Below the pieces are notes generated by a model. It saw only the letters and a list, made by a program, of their open reading frames with translations, was not told the DNA's origin and did no database searches. Made by a program: the position numbers and the translations under genes. Shown in pieces: positions 1-9,324 of a DNA stretch of 54,672 nt (position 1 is its first letter; each line of letters begins with the position of its first letter). The DNA comes from UBA4312 sp040266995 (GTDB lineage: Bacteria; Bacillota_I; Bacilli_A; Erysipelotrichales; Erysipelotrichaceae): NCBI GenBank assembly GCA_040266995.1, contig JAWRHV010000012.1, forward strand, positions 1 to 54,672, read 5' to 3'.

Positions 1-2
1 CC

Positions 3-185
3 GGCATGGTCATAGCACCGGGCATGGTCTTTACCATTGAACCGATGATCAACGAAGGCAAAGCGCCGTTATACATTGATGAAGATAACGGATGGACGGC
101 TTATACGAAGGATGGCAAGTTGAGCGCACAATGGGAACACACACTATTAGTTACAGAGCATGGTGTCGAAATATTAGCATGGTAA
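3..185 (+). CDS. map: Methionine aminopeptidase, C-terminal fragment
   Basis: This is the last 60 codons of a type I methionine aminopeptidase, the metalloenzyme that removes the initiator methionine from new proteins in the cytoplasm. The gene enters from the left edge, so no start is visible. The frame reads GMVIAPGMVFTIEPMIN, then a WTAYTKDGKLSAQWEHT segment, ending in VEILAW before TAA. FTIEP carries the metal-ligand glutamate of the family, and the QWEHT segment holds the second conserved glutamate of the C-terminal metal site. A strong terminator follows at once, so this is the end of its transcript. Identification is secure; the upstream operon cannot be seen. Confidence 0.9.
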   Translation, partial: GMVIAPGMVFTIEPMINEGKAPLYIDEDNGWTAYTKDGKLSAQWEHTLLVTEHGVEILAW

Positions 186-214
186 GAGGATTTATGATCG
201 TAAATCCTCTTTTT
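185..214 (+). terminator. Rho-independent terminator after map
   Basis: A 10-bp perfect stem (185-194 with 201-210, AGAGGATTTA/TAAATCCTCT) with a 6-nt loop is followed by a T run. It begins at the last base of the map stop codon. Confidence 0.85.
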
Positions 215-238
215 GAAAGCGTTATCATGAATAAAAAT

Positions 239-266
239 TTGATTTTTATTTAGAATGTTGTAAACT
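239..266 (+). promoter_or_regulatory. Promoter for the small protein gene at 297
   Basis: A -35 TTGATT (239-244), 16-nt spacer and -10 TAAACT (261-266). Transcription would start near 273, too close to the ATG at 276 but leaving room for the AAAGGTAGG ribosome site ahead of the ATG at 297. Confidence 0.5.
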
Positions 267-296
267 AGTCTTCGTATGAAAGGTAGGAATACACAA

Positions 297-602
297 ATGA
301 AAAAATGGACACAGGAACAGTATGCTCTTCGTTTACAGGAAATGAAACAAGAAGCACATGATAAAATGTGGTTATATATTGAAGTAAACGCAAAGGAGCT
401 AAATGAAGAATGCGAAGGAACAGTAAAGAATTTAACACCTTGCTGCAAGGCAATGTTAGATGCCATGCTGGAAGGAGACGCTTTTATTGAAGAACCAAAA
501 TCCCGTTCAAAGGTAGCTGGAAAAATGGTTGTTCGTTATTATGTAGATAACCTGGATCCTTCTCGTAGAAAGTACTGGGACATCGAAAACGAAACAAAAT
601 AA
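297..602 (+). CDS. Small hypothetical protein, 101 aa
   Basis: I do not recognise this protein. It is 101 residues, hydrophilic and probably mostly helical in its first 60 residues (MKKWTQEQYALRLQEMKQEA onward). It contains a Cys-Cys pair (TPCCKAML) near the middle and a basic C-terminal half with KSRSKVAGKMVVRYYVDN. No membrane segment or signal peptide is visible. The start at 297 is preferred over the ATG at 276 because AAAGGTAGG lies about 9 nt upstream and the likely transcript begins near 273. It is monocistronic, with its own promoter and terminator between map and the cytidylate-kinase-like gene. Codon use resembles its neighbours, so it is probably a real resident gene; its function is unknown. 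Confidence 0.7.
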   Translation: MKKWTQEQYALRLQEMKQEAHDKMWLYIEVNAKELNEECEGTVKNLTPCCKAMLDAMLEGDAFIEEPKSRSKVAGKMVVRYYVDNLDPSRRKYWDIENETK

Positions 603-604
603 AG

Positions 605-631
605 TAGAAGTTGAAAAACTTCTATTTTTTT
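605..631 (+). terminator. Rho-independent terminator
   Basis: An 8-bp stem TAGAAGTT (605-612) / AACTTCTA (617-624) with a GAAA tetraloop and seven T residues, three bases after the stop codon at 602. Confidence 0.85.
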
Positions 632-645
632 ATAACAAAACAATA

Positions 646-651
646 TAAAAT
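646..651 (+). promoter_or_regulatory. -10 box (TAAAAT) placed for a leaderless start
   Basis: TAAAAT lies 6 nt before the ATG at 658. No Shine-Dalgarno is visible between them and the preceding gene is closed by a terminator. The same spacing recurs at 17713, 35499, 44693 and 49781. The -35 match is poor, so confidence is moderate. Confidence 0.45.
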
Positions 652-657
652 AAGAGT

Positions 658-1332
658 ATGGATAAAAATGTGATTATTACAATTTCCAGACAATTCGGAT
701 CCAATGGTCAAGAAATAGGCAGACAGCTGGCGGAATATCTGGATATCGGTTACTACAATAAAGAAATTATGTTATACATTGCCCAGCAGATTGGTGTACG
801 TCCGGAATTCTTTGAAGAGGACAATATGAATGAAGCTGGTTTTTACAATGTGGGCCGAAATAACTGGCTTTCCAATATGACGGAGCTTTCGGTCAATGCG
901 CAGGTATTTGAAATGGCCAAGGAAATGATACAAGGAATTGCTCAAACGGAATCGGCAGTGATCGTCGGACGCTGTGCGGACTTTATCCTGAAGGATAATC
1001 CGAACTGTATCAAAGTATATTGCTACAGCGATCTGAAAGATCGTATTCATATTGCGAAAACAGAGTACAAGGTTCCAAAACGGAAAGTACAGCGGTTTGT
1101 GGAACAACAAGACAAAAAACGTGCTGGTTTTTATGAGTTTTATACTAACCAGCGCTGGGGTACACGATACAATTATGATCTAATGCTCAATACGTCTATG
1201 TTGTCTACACAGGAAGCGGTGGAAATACTAGCCTCTCTCTTTGATCAGAAAATGGGGGTAACCTCAATCAAGGGGGCTTATAAGGATCAGTATCTATCGC
1301 ATAAAATTCAGGATTTATCACAGAGTCGATAA
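658..1332 (+). CDS. Cytidylate-kinase-like family protein
   Basis: A 224-residue P-loop kinase-like protein of the cytidylate-kinase-like family (AAA_26 type), distinct from canonical CMP kinase. The N-terminus ITISRQFGSNGQEIGRQLAE is the characteristic start of this family, with a degenerate P-loop (SRQFGSNGQEIG, about residues 9-20). It is followed by the AVIVGRCADFIL strand near residue 98 and a basic lid-like segment (KVPKRKVQRFVEQQDKKRA) near 140-158. The natural substrate of these proteins is generally unproven; a nucleoside monophosphate kinase role is inference. No Shine-Dalgarno precedes the ATG, and a -10 box sits 6 nt upstream, suggesting a leaderless transcript. The stop codon lies inside the loop of the following terminator. 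Confidence 0.8.
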   Translation: MDKNVIITISRQFGSNGQEIGRQLAEYLDIGYYNKEIMLYIAQQIGVRPEFFEEDNMNEAGFYNVGRNNWLSNMTELSVNAQVFEMAKEMIQGIAQTESAVIVGRCADFILKDNPNCIKVYCYSDLKDRIHIAKTEYKVPKRKVQRFVEQQDKKRAGFYEFYTNQRWGTRYNYDLMLNTSMLSTQEAVEILASLFDQKMGVTSIKGAYKDQYLSHKIQDLSQSR

Positions 1333-1344
1333 GACTCTTTTTTT
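1322..1344 (+). terminator. Terminator overlapping the stop of the kinase-like gene
   Basis: Stem AGAGTC (1322-1327) / GACTCT (1333-1338) followed by a T run. The TAA at 1330-1332 is in the loop. The six-pair stem may allow read-through into the HAD gene. Confidence 0.65.
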
Positions 1345-1354
1345 AGGAGGAAAC

Positions 1355-2155
1355 ATGAAAGATGTATATAAAGTTGTTGCTTGTGATATCGACAGTACAC
1401 TGGTAAAGCGACACGAACCAATGGCACAAAGAACATTACAGCTGATCCATGTCCTTCGTTCAAAAGGAATTTTGTTTGGATTGGCCAGCGGAAGACCTGT
1501 TCGCGATGTACAGACAATGGCATCTCGATGGAAATGCCCGACGGATTTCATCATCGGGATGAACGGAGCTGCTTTATGGGACGGAAAAAAGGAGTATGCG
1601 TATCACTTGATGAAAAAAGAATGGATCAAAGAAACCATTGATTTGATGAAACCGTTCGATGCGAATCCGTTTATTTACGAAGGACAGGATGTCGTATGTG
1701 TAAAATATGATGATATGGTACGCCTGTCTGCGGAAAATGTAGATCGGAATATCAAAATTGTAACCGATATTTCTTCCTTATGGGCAAGAGATAATGCCAA
1801 GATCTTGTACAGAGTGCCTGCCGAACAGATGGAACAGATCGAAGAATATGTGAAGGAACATCCTTCTCCCTATTATCAGGGATATAAGACACAGCCGACA
1901 TTGTATGAGTTCTCCAATCGTCTTTCCAATAAAGGGGTGGCATTAAAAGAATATTGTAAGATGGTTTCGATTCCTTTAGAACAGGTGATTGCCTTTGGGG
2001 ATACTACGAATGATAATGAAATGTTACAAGTAGCTGGCTGTGGGGTATGCATGATCAACGGCAGTGCCGACACCAAAGCAGTAGCTGATATCATTACAGA
2101 AAAAAGTTGTGATGAGCAAGGCTGGGATGACTTTGTTGAAAAACATTTATTGTAA
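1355..2155 (+). CDS. Cof-type HAD-IIB phosphatase
   Basis: A 266-residue haloacid-dehalogenase-like hydrolase of the Cof/YbjI class, usually acting on sugar phosphates, nucleotides or cofactors. Motif I is VACDIDSTLV (nucleophile Asp about residue 9, acid/base Asp 11). Motif II lies in FGLASGRPV near residue 48, and motif IV is FGDTTNDNEM near residue 215. The insert between motifs II and III fits the type C2b cap. A strong AGGAGG (1345-1350) sets the ATG at 1355. The substrate cannot be read from sequence. It is closed by its own terminator and faces the purine permease convergently. Confidence 0.85.
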   Translation: MKDVYKVVACDIDSTLVKRHEPMAQRTLQLIHVLRSKGILFGLASGRPVRDVQTMASRWKCPTDFIIGMNGAALWDGKKEYAYHLMKKEWIKETIDLMKPFDANPFIYEGQDVVCVKYDDMVRLSAENVDRNIKIVTDISSLWARDNAKILYRVPAEQMEQIEEYVKEHPSPYYQGYKTQPTLYEFSNRLSNKGVALKEYCKMVSIPLEQVIAFGDTTNDNEMLQVAGCGVCMINGSADTKAVADIITEKSCDEQGWDDFVEKHLL

Positions 2156-2156
2156 G

Positions 2157-2180
2157 ACACCTTGAAAGAGGTGTTTTTTT
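2157..2180 (+). terminator. Terminator after the HAD gene
   Basis: Stem ACACCT (2157-2162) / AGGTGT (2169-2174) with a 6-nt loop and seven T residues. Confidence 0.85.
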
Positions 2181-2187
2181 AATAGAA

Positions 2188-2217
2188 CAAAAAAAAGAAG
2201 GAACGATGTTCCTTCTT
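2188..2217 (-). terminator. Terminator of the purine permease gene
   Basis: A 10-bp perfect stem (2195-2204 with 2208-2217) with a 3-nt loop. The A run on the plus strand to its left becomes the T run on the minus strand. Confidence 0.85.
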
Positions 2218-2222
2218 GCTTC

Positions 2223-3551
2223 TTACATTAACGATGGGCTGATGAAGTATACTACGAAGATAATCAACAATACCCATACAGACGGATGAATTTCCTTTGC
2301 TTTTCCTGCAGAGCACATCGCAATCGTATAAGCGATGAATCCGAAGGCGATACCATTGGAAATAGAGCAGGAAACACACATGAATAAAATTGTGATGAAT
2401 CCGGCAACCGCAAAGATCATGTTATCCCAGTCAATACCTTTCAGCTGTTTAGCCATCATGATTCCCACAACGATCAAAGCCGGTGCTGTTACAGCGTTAG
2501 TAACGGCACTTAAGATGATCGGAGAGATCAAAGTGGATAATAGGAATAGGACGCCGGCTGTTACAGCAGTCAGACCAGTACGTCCACCAACACCGACACC
2601 GGAAGTGGATTCCACAAAGCTTGTGATTGTACTTGTTCCTAAGAAAGCACCGAATACTGTACCGATGGCATCCGATAACATCGCACGTTCGCCACCTTCC
2701 AGGTGACCTTGTTCGTCTACCAGTCCGATACTGTTACCGATGGAAATCAAGGTTCCGGCTGTATCGAAGAAGTCTACGAATAAGAACGAGAAGAGGATGA
2801 CAAAAGCAGCTAACGGATTGGCAAACAACTCACCCATGCCGGCAAAGCAGGCACCAACTGTTTCCATATGGAAGGAAGTTGTAAACATCTGTTGAGGTAA
2901 AGAAGGCATTCCTTCGAAGCCCATAAATCCTAAAATGATTCCAACAACTGCGGTGATGACCATACCAACAAATACAGCAGCCGGTACATTTTTGATGACC
3001 ATGACAATGGTAATAGCCAGTCCGAACAATGCCAGTAAGACCGTTGGACTTGTCATATCACCTAAAGCTACATAGGTAGCTGGATCTGCAATGATGATTC
3101 CGGCATTCTTCAAACCGATAAAAGCTACGAAGAATCCGATACCGGCACCAATAGACAGTTTTAACTGAACTGGGATCGCATCGATAACCATCTGACGCAG
3201 ACCGGTTACGGAAATAACCAGAAAAATCACACCGGAAATCAAAACAGATGCCAGTGCGGCTCTCCAGGAATAACCCATAGCGCCACAAATCGTATAAGCA
3301 AATAGAGCGTTAACACCCATACCAGCAGACAAAGCAACCGGATAATTCGCAATCACACCCATCAGAATACATGAGATTCCGGACGCAATTGCAGTAGCCA
3401 AGAATACAGATGGCATATCCATCCCTGCATCGCCCAAGATGGCAGGGTTAACACCTAGGATGTAAGCCATGGCCAGGAATGTGGTCAAACCGGCCATAAT
3501 CTCGGTTTTAACGTCTGTTCCTTTTTCTTTCAGTTTAAATAAGTTTTCCAT
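2223..3551 (-). CDS. pbuG: NCS2 purine permease (AzgA/PbuG type)
   Basis: A 442-residue, very hydrophobic NCS2-family transporter of the AzgA/PbuG branch, which imports hypoxanthine, guanine or adenine by cation symport across the cytoplasmic membrane. It opens MENLFKLKEKGTDVKTEIMA, typical of the family. It continues with the signature TFLAMAYILGVNPAIL, the SAGMGVNALFAYTI substrate-site helix and the FVDFFDTAGTLISIG segment, and has about 12-14 membrane segments. The ATG follows an AGAGGGAGAAAG ribosome site. A consensus-like promoter lies in the 65-bp gap after addA, so it has its own transcript, and no purine riboswitch fits in that gap. It complements hpt (36699) and deoD (28133) as a purine-salvage set. 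The exact base specificity is uncertain. Confidence 0.9.
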   Translation of the reverse strand: MENLFKLKEKGTDVKTEIMAGLTTFLAMAYILGVNPAILGDAGMDMPSVFLATAIASGISCILMGVIANYPVALSAGMGVNALFAYTICGAMGYSWRAALASVLISGVIFLVISVTGLRQMVIDAIPVQLKLSIGAGIGFFVAFIGLKNAGIIIADPATYVALGDMTSPTVLLALFGLAITIVMVIKNVPAAVFVGMVITAVVGIILGFMGFEGMPSLPQQMFTTSFHMETVGACFAGMGELFANPLAAFVILFSFLFVDFFDTAGTLISIGNSIGLVDEQGHLEGGERAMLSDAIGTVFGAFLGTSTITSFVESTSGVGVGGRTGLTAVTAGVLFLLSTLISPIILSAVTNAVTAPALIVVGIMMAKQLKGIDWDNMIFAVAGFITILFMCVSCSISNGIAFGFIAYTIAMCSAGKAKEIHPSVWVLLIIFVVYFISPSLM

Positions 3552-3591
3552 AAAATTTCTTTCTCCCTCTTTCTATGAAAAATACGTTTTT

Positions 3592-3620
3592 ATTGTACAT
3601 GAAGAAGACTATTGTTTCAA
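3592..3620 (-). promoter_or_regulatory. Promoter of the purine permease
   Basis: On the minus strand: -35 TTGAAA (3615-3620), a 17-nt spacer and -10 TACAAT (3592-3597). The -35 box overlaps the addA stop codon (3617-3619). Confidence 0.75.
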
Positions 3621-6600
3621 ACAACTTGAAAGAATTTGTTTAAGTAAAATGAATAGATAACGGCTTTTACTGGTTTTGTGGGGTCAATGGCCAGAATACT
3701 GTCTCGATATGTCTGAAGTTGTTCCGTATACAATGCCAATAATTGATGTTCATCGGCATGATCGGTCTTAAAATCCAAAACAATGGTTTTATCCGGCATC
3801 CAGATGACAAGGTCCATGGATCCATGTGTGATTACATGATCCTTCTCCGTAATGTAAGCACATTCGAACGCATGGGGCTGTTGCATCCATTGAGCATATA
3901 TTTTTTGCTCATTGAGCTGTAGGAGCTGTTTCAGATCATGGGACGTTAATGTATATCCGGAAGCCTTGGCAAAGGCAATACAATCCTCTTTTTGATAAGG
4001 GTATGGACATTGGCCCATGATCTCGTGGAATAAGGTACCGCGTTCCGTCCCTTTTTCGTTGAGAATCTCAAAAGGTGTCCAGCGCATCTTTATTTTTGTC
4101 CCGGATGCGGTAGCACTTTCCCAGATTGGGGTTTCTTTTCCATATACTTCTTTATCAAAAGAAACTATTTTTGGCAAAGGCGGTTGCGGTCGTTCACAGA
4201 GACCGTGAGATTCCTCAAAACGGATCGGCGAAGCAGAGGAGCCAAAATACGTATGGAAAAACCATCCGGTATAGCCTTTTTTATTTAGAATAGCCGAAGT
4301 GTTTAACGGAGACAGATATAAGTTTTTGTCCTCGATCGCATCCACAATGATCAATTCTTTTTGCGGACGGGTTGTGGCTACATACAGGATCCGCATTTCT
4401 TCATTCATCGTATCGATAAACTGTTTGGTCTGTATAGCCAGGTGGCTTTGCGAGATTCTCTTGACTTTGCCGTGATGCACAAGCGTTTTGAAAGAGATCC
4501 CCAGATCAGCATCCAAAAGGATCGGTCCGTTGGATCCGTGCGCCCTGAATTCTTCCGAAGACAAAAGATAAACGATCGGGAATTGCAGTCCCTTGGACCG
4601 ATGGATCGTTTTTAACTGTACGATATCCGCGTTTTTCTCATAAGGGTAGGCCTCGGCCTGACTGTCTCGCTCTGCTTCTTCCTGCATCTGTCTGGCAAAT
4701 CCAAGCGTATCCATCACATCCGGGTATAAAGAAGCTTTTTCCAACAGGAAATCCAGATTGGCCTTATCCTGTGTGGTCGTATGGTTCTCATAATAATCAT
4801 TATGTGCATAAATAGCCCGGATCAGATTGGGTAACGGTTCATATCGGTATTGTCGTAACGCATGCCAGTCCTTCATATACGCTTCGTTTTCAATGCGGTA
4901 ATACAAAGGGATATGATGATCTTTTCCCAAACAGCTCAAAGCCAGCTGTTCAGCCTTCACTTGACCGATCGCAGAACACAGGGCCGCGCATAGATTAATA
5001 TCATCGCTTGGGTCGATCAACGCTTGTAAAGTTGAAAGAACGATCTGTACTGCCTGGTTGCGATAGAAGCCATGCTCATTGTCGGATACAGAAGGGATTC
5101 CATAGGCCTCCAGAACCTTTTGCAGCTCCAGCTGCGGGCTGTGATTACGGGAAAGAATGCAGATATCCCGGTATGGTACCTTCTGTTCTGTATGTTTTTT
5201 TAAAATATCTTGTGCGATCAGATCCATACGGTTTTTCTTGTGCTTGGACATAGCGGTCATTGTATGAATACCGTTTTCTTTTGCCCAATCTTTGTATTGT
5301 GTATATATAAAGCGGATCGGGACCTGTGAAGCTTCCGATTGAGCAGGAGAACCGACATGGGCGATATCGATGGTATCAAAATGATTTCCCAATAAATCTG
5401 TATTCATGATTTTTTCATAAAATTCATTGTTGAATTCAATGATGTTGGCGTTGGATCGGAAGTTCTGATCCAGGACCAAAGTCTGATCATGAGGATCCTT
5501 GGAGACCATGTGTCCACGCATGATGTCCGGACGGGCCATACGAAAGCCGTAAATGGATTGTTTAATATCACCGACACGGAAGACATTGTCCTGACGGCAG
5601 AACTCTTTGATGATACTTTCCTGCAGATCATTGGTATCCTGGAATTCATCGATCAGGATGGTCTCATACTGATCCTGAACCTCCTGACGGATGACATCCT
5701 GCTGTAGCAGAAGATATGCGAAGTGCTCCATGTCGTTAAAATCGATGATTTCCATTTCTCGTTTTTGTTGATCGAAGAAATCTTTGGTATATATACATAA
5801 AGTGTAAAAAGCTTCATAGACCGGCTGCATAATTTTTCGGTCTTTGATGAACTGTTCTTTTGAGAAGAGAACCTCCATCAATCCGCACTCTCTTTTTTGG
5901 ATGGATTCTCGATATGGTTTTAGATCATCCGAGGAAATATCTACAGACAGCTGTTTTACAGTTGGAAATTTAGCCGTGATCCGTATATGCTGTGGAAGCA
6001 TATTATACAGATCCTCATAGGTTGTGCACTGTTCCAGGATCTGTTGATAGCCTTCTTTTTTCTGCGCTAACGTTTCATGCCAGTCTTCGATCGGTGCCAG
6101 TTCATCGATGATGGCCTGGATCTGGTTCTGAAAATAACGAAGCATCCATTGCTCTATCGCCGGACTTTCCGGTTGGATGACTGTCTTCAGCCATTGTTTC
6201 GGATCGGGTTTGGACCAGGCGATATTGATACACTGTTCTATATTTTTCTGTATATCCTGCTCATTCTTGGAGAAGGCCGCAAAATAATGATTCAGGATCC
6301 GAAAGGCTTCCGGCTCCATCTTTACACAGGCTTTTTGATAGGCTTGATTCAAAGCTTGCGTTTTTTGTAAATCGCTGGCAATCGTCTGCGCCATGGTATA
6401 GGAAATCGGAATCTTATAGTAATAATTCTGTACAATATTCAAACAAAAACTATCAATGGTGCAGATTTGTGCTGTTTCCAGTAGTGCTAACTGGGAAAGG
6501 ATAAACGCATCCTGTGCCTGCTCGAGCAAACGCTGACGTAGTCTGGATTTCATCTCGGCAGCCGCATCGTTGGTGAAGGTCATGGCCAAGATATGATTGA

Positions 6601-6739
6601 TTGGGATCCGATCTCGAATAACAAGCTGACACAAACGTTCGACCAGGACACTGGTCTTTCCACTACCGGCACTGGCGCAAACAACCACATTTTTATGACG
6701 TGACTGAATAGCGGCTAACTGTTGATCTGTGAATTTCAT
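3617..6739 (-). CDS. addA: AddA helicase-nuclease subunit
   Basis: AddA (1040 aa), the UvrD-like helicase and nuclease of the AddAB complex that resects double-strand breaks for recombination and degrades foreign linear DNA. It shows Walker A ASAGSGKTSVLVERL (about residues 23-37), Walker B LIDEFQDTND, helicase motif GDIKQSIYGFR, motif V HRSKGLQFPIVYL, and a C-terminal PD-(D/E)XK nuclease with VLDFKTDH. An upstream in-frame ATG exists at 6799. The ATG at 6739 is chosen because AAAGGAGG lies just before it, MKFTDQQLAAI is the family start, and it overlaps the addB stop as ATGA. Translational coupling to addB is therefore likely. The length is a little under that of the B. subtilis protein. Confidence 0.95.
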   Translation of the reverse strand: MKFTDQQLAAIQSRHKNVVVCASAGSGKTSVLVERLCQLVIRDRIPINHILAMTFTNDAAAEMKSRLRQRLLEQAQDAFILSQLALLETAQICTIDSFCLNIVQNYYYKIPISYTMAQTIASDLQKTQALNQAYQKACVKMEPEAFRILNHYFAAFSKNEQDIQKNIEQCINIAWSKPDPKQWLKTVIQPESPAIEQWMLRYFQNQIQAIIDELAPIEDWHETLAQKKEGYQQILEQCTTYEDLYNMLPQHIRITAKFPTVKQLSVDISSDDLKPYRESIQKRECGLMEVLFSKEQFIKDRKIMQPVYEAFYTLCIYTKDFFDQQKREMEIIDFNDMEHFAYLLLQQDVIRQEVQDQYETILIDEFQDTNDLQESIIKEFCRQDNVFRVGDIKQSIYGFRMARPDIMRGHMVSKDPHDQTLVLDQNFRSNANIIEFNNEFYEKIMNTDLLGNHFDTIDIAHVGSPAQSEASQVPIRFIYTQYKDWAKENGIHTMTAMSKHKKNRMDLIAQDILKKHTEQKVPYRDICILSRNHSPQLELQKVLEAYGIPSVSDNEHGFYRNQAVQIVLSTLQALIDPSDDINLCAALCSAIGQVKAEQLALSCLGKDHHIPLYYRIENEAYMKDWHALRQYRYEPLPNLIRAIYAHNDYYENHTTTQDKANLDFLLEKASLYPDVMDTLGFARQMQEEAERDSQAEAYPYEKNADIVQLKTIHRSKGLQFPIVYLLSSEEFRAHGSNGPILLDADLGISFKTLVHHGKVKRISQSHLAIQTKQFIDTMNEEMRILYVATTRPQKELIIVDAIEDKNLYLSPLNTSAILNKKGYTGWFFHTYFGSSASPIRFEESHGLCERPQPPLPKIVSFDKEVYGKETPIWESATASGTKIKMRWTPFEILNEKGTERGTLFHEIMGQCPYPYQKEDCIAFAKASGYTLTSHDLKQLLQLNEQKIYAQWMQQPHAFECAYITEKDHVITHGSMDLVIWMPDKTIVLDFKTDHADEHQLLALYTEQLQTYRDSILAIDPTKPVKAVIYSFYLNKFFQVV

Positions 6740-9255
6740 GCAGCGTCCTCCTTTTCTAAACGGCTTTCTTTCACAACCTCCTGTTGGGCGTTGCGACAAA
6801 TATGCCGGTATTTACAATAGGTACAAGCCTTATTGGAATGATCCGGCCGGATATTTCCGGTGTGGATCTCATCCAAAAGGCTGTTCAATATGATTTGCCA
6901 GTTTTCTTTCATGGACACAAAGTCCATATTGGCTTTTTTCGGGAAATAAGGATTTTTGTCATCGGCATAGAGACTAAAATCGGCAAAGGTCCATCCTTTT
7001 AATCGATCTCCATCGATATAGGATTGGAGGGAGTCCTTTTCTTCCGTAAAGTTTATTTCCTTTTTTGTTCGATTGATCTTACCGGCAATCTGTTCTACCG
7101 GACCTTTTTTCAGCGTGATATACAAGCTGCCCATCGGCACCTTGCCGGTCTGCTGTTGATAAGAAATAGAATAAGTGGCCAACTGTAAGGCTTGTCCACT
7201 GTTAAACTCCTGCATACTGAAATTCCGGCTTCCCTGCTTGTAGTCAAAGACAGTGAAGGAAGTGGAAGATGCATCGATGCGGTCAATAGATCCGGTCATA
7301 TGAATGGTATAATCATTCCATGAAAGATCCATGGAAACCGGATGTTCTTGTGCCACTGTGGTCATATGCCATTGTTGCTCAAAGGCTTTCAAACGTTCAA
7401 ACAGATTTAACAGAACTCTGTATAAGTCATCCTTCTGGATTTCAAACCATTGTTTACGATCAACAAAAACAGATTCTACCCATATAAATTCATCCTCTAC
7501 ATATTGCCGGATCTGCTTATCGGAAATGGCAGCATACTCTTTTTGATGATCCTTGGCTGCTTTTTCCAGGATATGATGAAGGATCGATCCCCGCATCGCT
7601 AGATCCAGCATTTCTTTTTTCTCACGAATATGCAAACCATACGTCAAAAAATGTTTTAACGGACAATTGGCAAAAGCTTCCAGGCGGCTGATCGAGCTGC
7701 GGAACAGATGGTTTTCGAAAAACAGATTATCAGCCGTCTGTTCTGAAATGGAAAAGGTCGGCTGTTCATGACGAGAAATATCCTGAATATTTTGGAATTC
7801 AGGCTTTTTTTGCATCCAGGCATCCATATCCACATTGGTATCGATCGTCTTTCGGGAATAATCTGTCTGGGGAACGATCATATAAAAGGATTCAAACGTT
7901 TCCAGACCTTTAAAAAAGTTTTCTTTCTGTAAAGCCAGCCGTTGCTGAAGATCCGGTAAACTGGTCTGAGAAATATAAGCTTCGTTGAAGACACCTTTTT
8001 GTAAAGAGACGGTATTGACGCTTCCTAACAGAAAGCCGATTTTGCGGATGCCGCAAAGATCGGAATGACTGCCGATCAGAACACCGTGTACATTGGGTGT
8101 TTTGATCTTAACGTTTTTTTGGTCAAGCGTATCGATCAACAGATCGATGTCCTCTTTCTTGTGTATATAGGGAATAGCACGTGAGATAGCCAGTTGAACT
8201 TCTTTAAATACAGACAGGTTCTCCTGATTGGGTTGATTGACCGATTGGATCACATCCGCCATCTTTCGAAAGTCATTATATTCCCAGTCAAGATCGTGGT
8301 CATCCCACCAGGACAGTGCTTCTTTTTCCAGCTTTTGTAAAGATTCGTATTCAAAATCACGCAGAAATTCATTGTCCTGATAGTCCTTGTCAGTATGCGG
8401 AACAAACTGTGGATAAGCATCCGGGAACAAAGTCAGATAACGGACCATGGCCGATTGTTCCGGATATAACAGGGATAATAAAGTAATCAAATGATCCCGG
8501 TTTTTTTCCTTCCCCCAGCGCAGAGCGGCAATCCATTGTTTTAACAATACAGAGGGAACTAACGTTTTTAAAAAAGTGTATGGAATCTGATATCGATCCA
8601 GGATCTGCGCTGTTACTTGGGAATCCTTTCCATCACATAAACCGATAAAGACGTCTTCGGCATCGTATTGTTTTTCCAGGATGCAACGGGCTGCCAGTTC
8701 AATTTGTTTCCGGGCATTGGCCACAGAATAATAGTGTTTCGAAACAGGCCGATCCGGTTCGATAAAAGAAGCCCCTTGTTCTAAAAACAAAGAGATCCAG
8801 AACTGTTCGATGACGGTAAACGAATGCCGTACGATCTGCACATTGTTCATGGAAGGCAAAGATAAGGAAGAAGCTTGATCTTCGGCCATCTTTAGATCCG
8901 ATAAACGTGTTACGATCGCATACAGGTCGATTTCTTTCTGTGTTGTGTGCGGAAAATGGGACACCCCATACAGTTTGGTCCAGCGGACAAAATCAAGACA
9001 AGCAGATAAAAAGTTCATATCTTTCAGACTGGAATAAAACACATTGTCTTTTGGAATGTCCTTTAAAACTTCTTGAAAACGGTAATACCATTCAATATCG
9101 CTGACGGGAACGGTATGCAGAAGCTGTCGGACATACCCGGAAACCGATAAGACATCGATATCGATACAGTTGTGTTTTTGATGGAGTATTTCCTGATAAA
9201 TGGCCATATGCATCGAAGCAGGTGCCAGAATGATAGAATGATCGGATATTTTCAT
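6736..9255 (-). CDS. addB: AddB/RexB nuclease subunit
   Basis: The second subunit of the AddAB nuclease (839 aa). The C-terminal nuclease contains FTVFDYKQGS and the iron-sulphur staple: one Cys in FANCPLKHFL (about residue 530) and three in CTYCKYRHIC near the end. The N-terminus MKISDHSIILAPASMH lacks the Walker A motif of Bacillus AddB, and the protein is some 300 residues shorter, so it resembles RexB. That suggests the helicase motor here resides in AddA alone (inference). The ATG at 9255 follows GAGGT at 5-6 nt; an in-frame upstream start at 9351 has no ribosome site and would cross the promoter. The last codons overlap addA. Confidence 0.9.
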   Translation of the reverse strand: MKISDHSIILAPASMHMAIYQEILHQKHNCIDIDVLSVSGYVRQLLHTVPVSDIEWYYRFQEVLKDIPKDNVFYSSLKDMNFLSACLDFVRWTKLYGVSHFPHTTQKEIDLYAIVTRLSDLKMAEDQASSLSLPSMNNVQIVRHSFTVIEQFWISLFLEQGASFIEPDRPVSKHYYSVANARKQIELAARCILEKQYDAEDVFIGLCDGKDSQVTAQILDRYQIPYTFLKTLVPSVLLKQWIAALRWGKEKNRDHLITLLSLLYPEQSAMVRYLTLFPDAYPQFVPHTDKDYQDNEFLRDFEYESLQKLEKEALSWWDDHDLDWEYNDFRKMADVIQSVNQPNQENLSVFKEVQLAISRAIPYIHKKEDIDLLIDTLDQKNVKIKTPNVHGVLIGSHSDLCGIRKIGFLLGSVNTVSLQKGVFNEAYISQTSLPDLQQRLALQKENFFKGLETFESFYMIVPQTDYSRKTIDTNVDMDAWMQKKPEFQNIQDISRHEQPTFSISEQTADNLFFENHLFRSSISRLEAFANCPLKHFLTYGLHIREKKEMLDLAMRGSILHHILEKAAKDHQKEYAAISDKQIRQYVEDEFIWVESVFVDRKQWFEIQKDDLYRVLLNLFERLKAFEQQWHMTTVAQEHPVSMDLSWNDYTIHMTGSIDRIDASSTSFTVFDYKQGSRNFSMQEFNSGQALQLATYSISYQQQTGKVPMGSLYITLKKGPVEQIAGKINRTKKEINFTEEKDSLQSYIDGDRLKGWTFADFSLYADDKNPYFPKKANMDFVSMKENWQIILNSLLDEIHTGNIRPDHSNKACTYCKYRHICRNAQQEVVKESRLEKEDAA

Positions 9256-9289
9256 AAACAACCTCGTTTCTAGGTATAAATGTATCAAA

Positions 9290-9316
9290 ATTATTGACAT
9301 ATTTGATGTCAATAAT
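9290..9316. repeat. Perfect dyad in the addB leader
   Basis: ATTATTGACAT (9290-9300) and ATGTCAATAAT (9306-9316) form a perfect 11-bp inverted repeat around a 5-nt centre. It lies between the -10 box at 9325-9330 and the addB ribosome site, so it is either an operator in the early transcribed region or an mRNA hairpin. No T run follows, so it is not a terminator. Confidence 0.6.
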
Positions 9317-9324
9317 GGCTTTCT

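Noticed and set aside
3552..3616. Purine riboswitch ahead of the NCS2 permease
   Set aside because: Only 65 bases separate the genes and a promoter fills much of them; no purine aptamer motifs.
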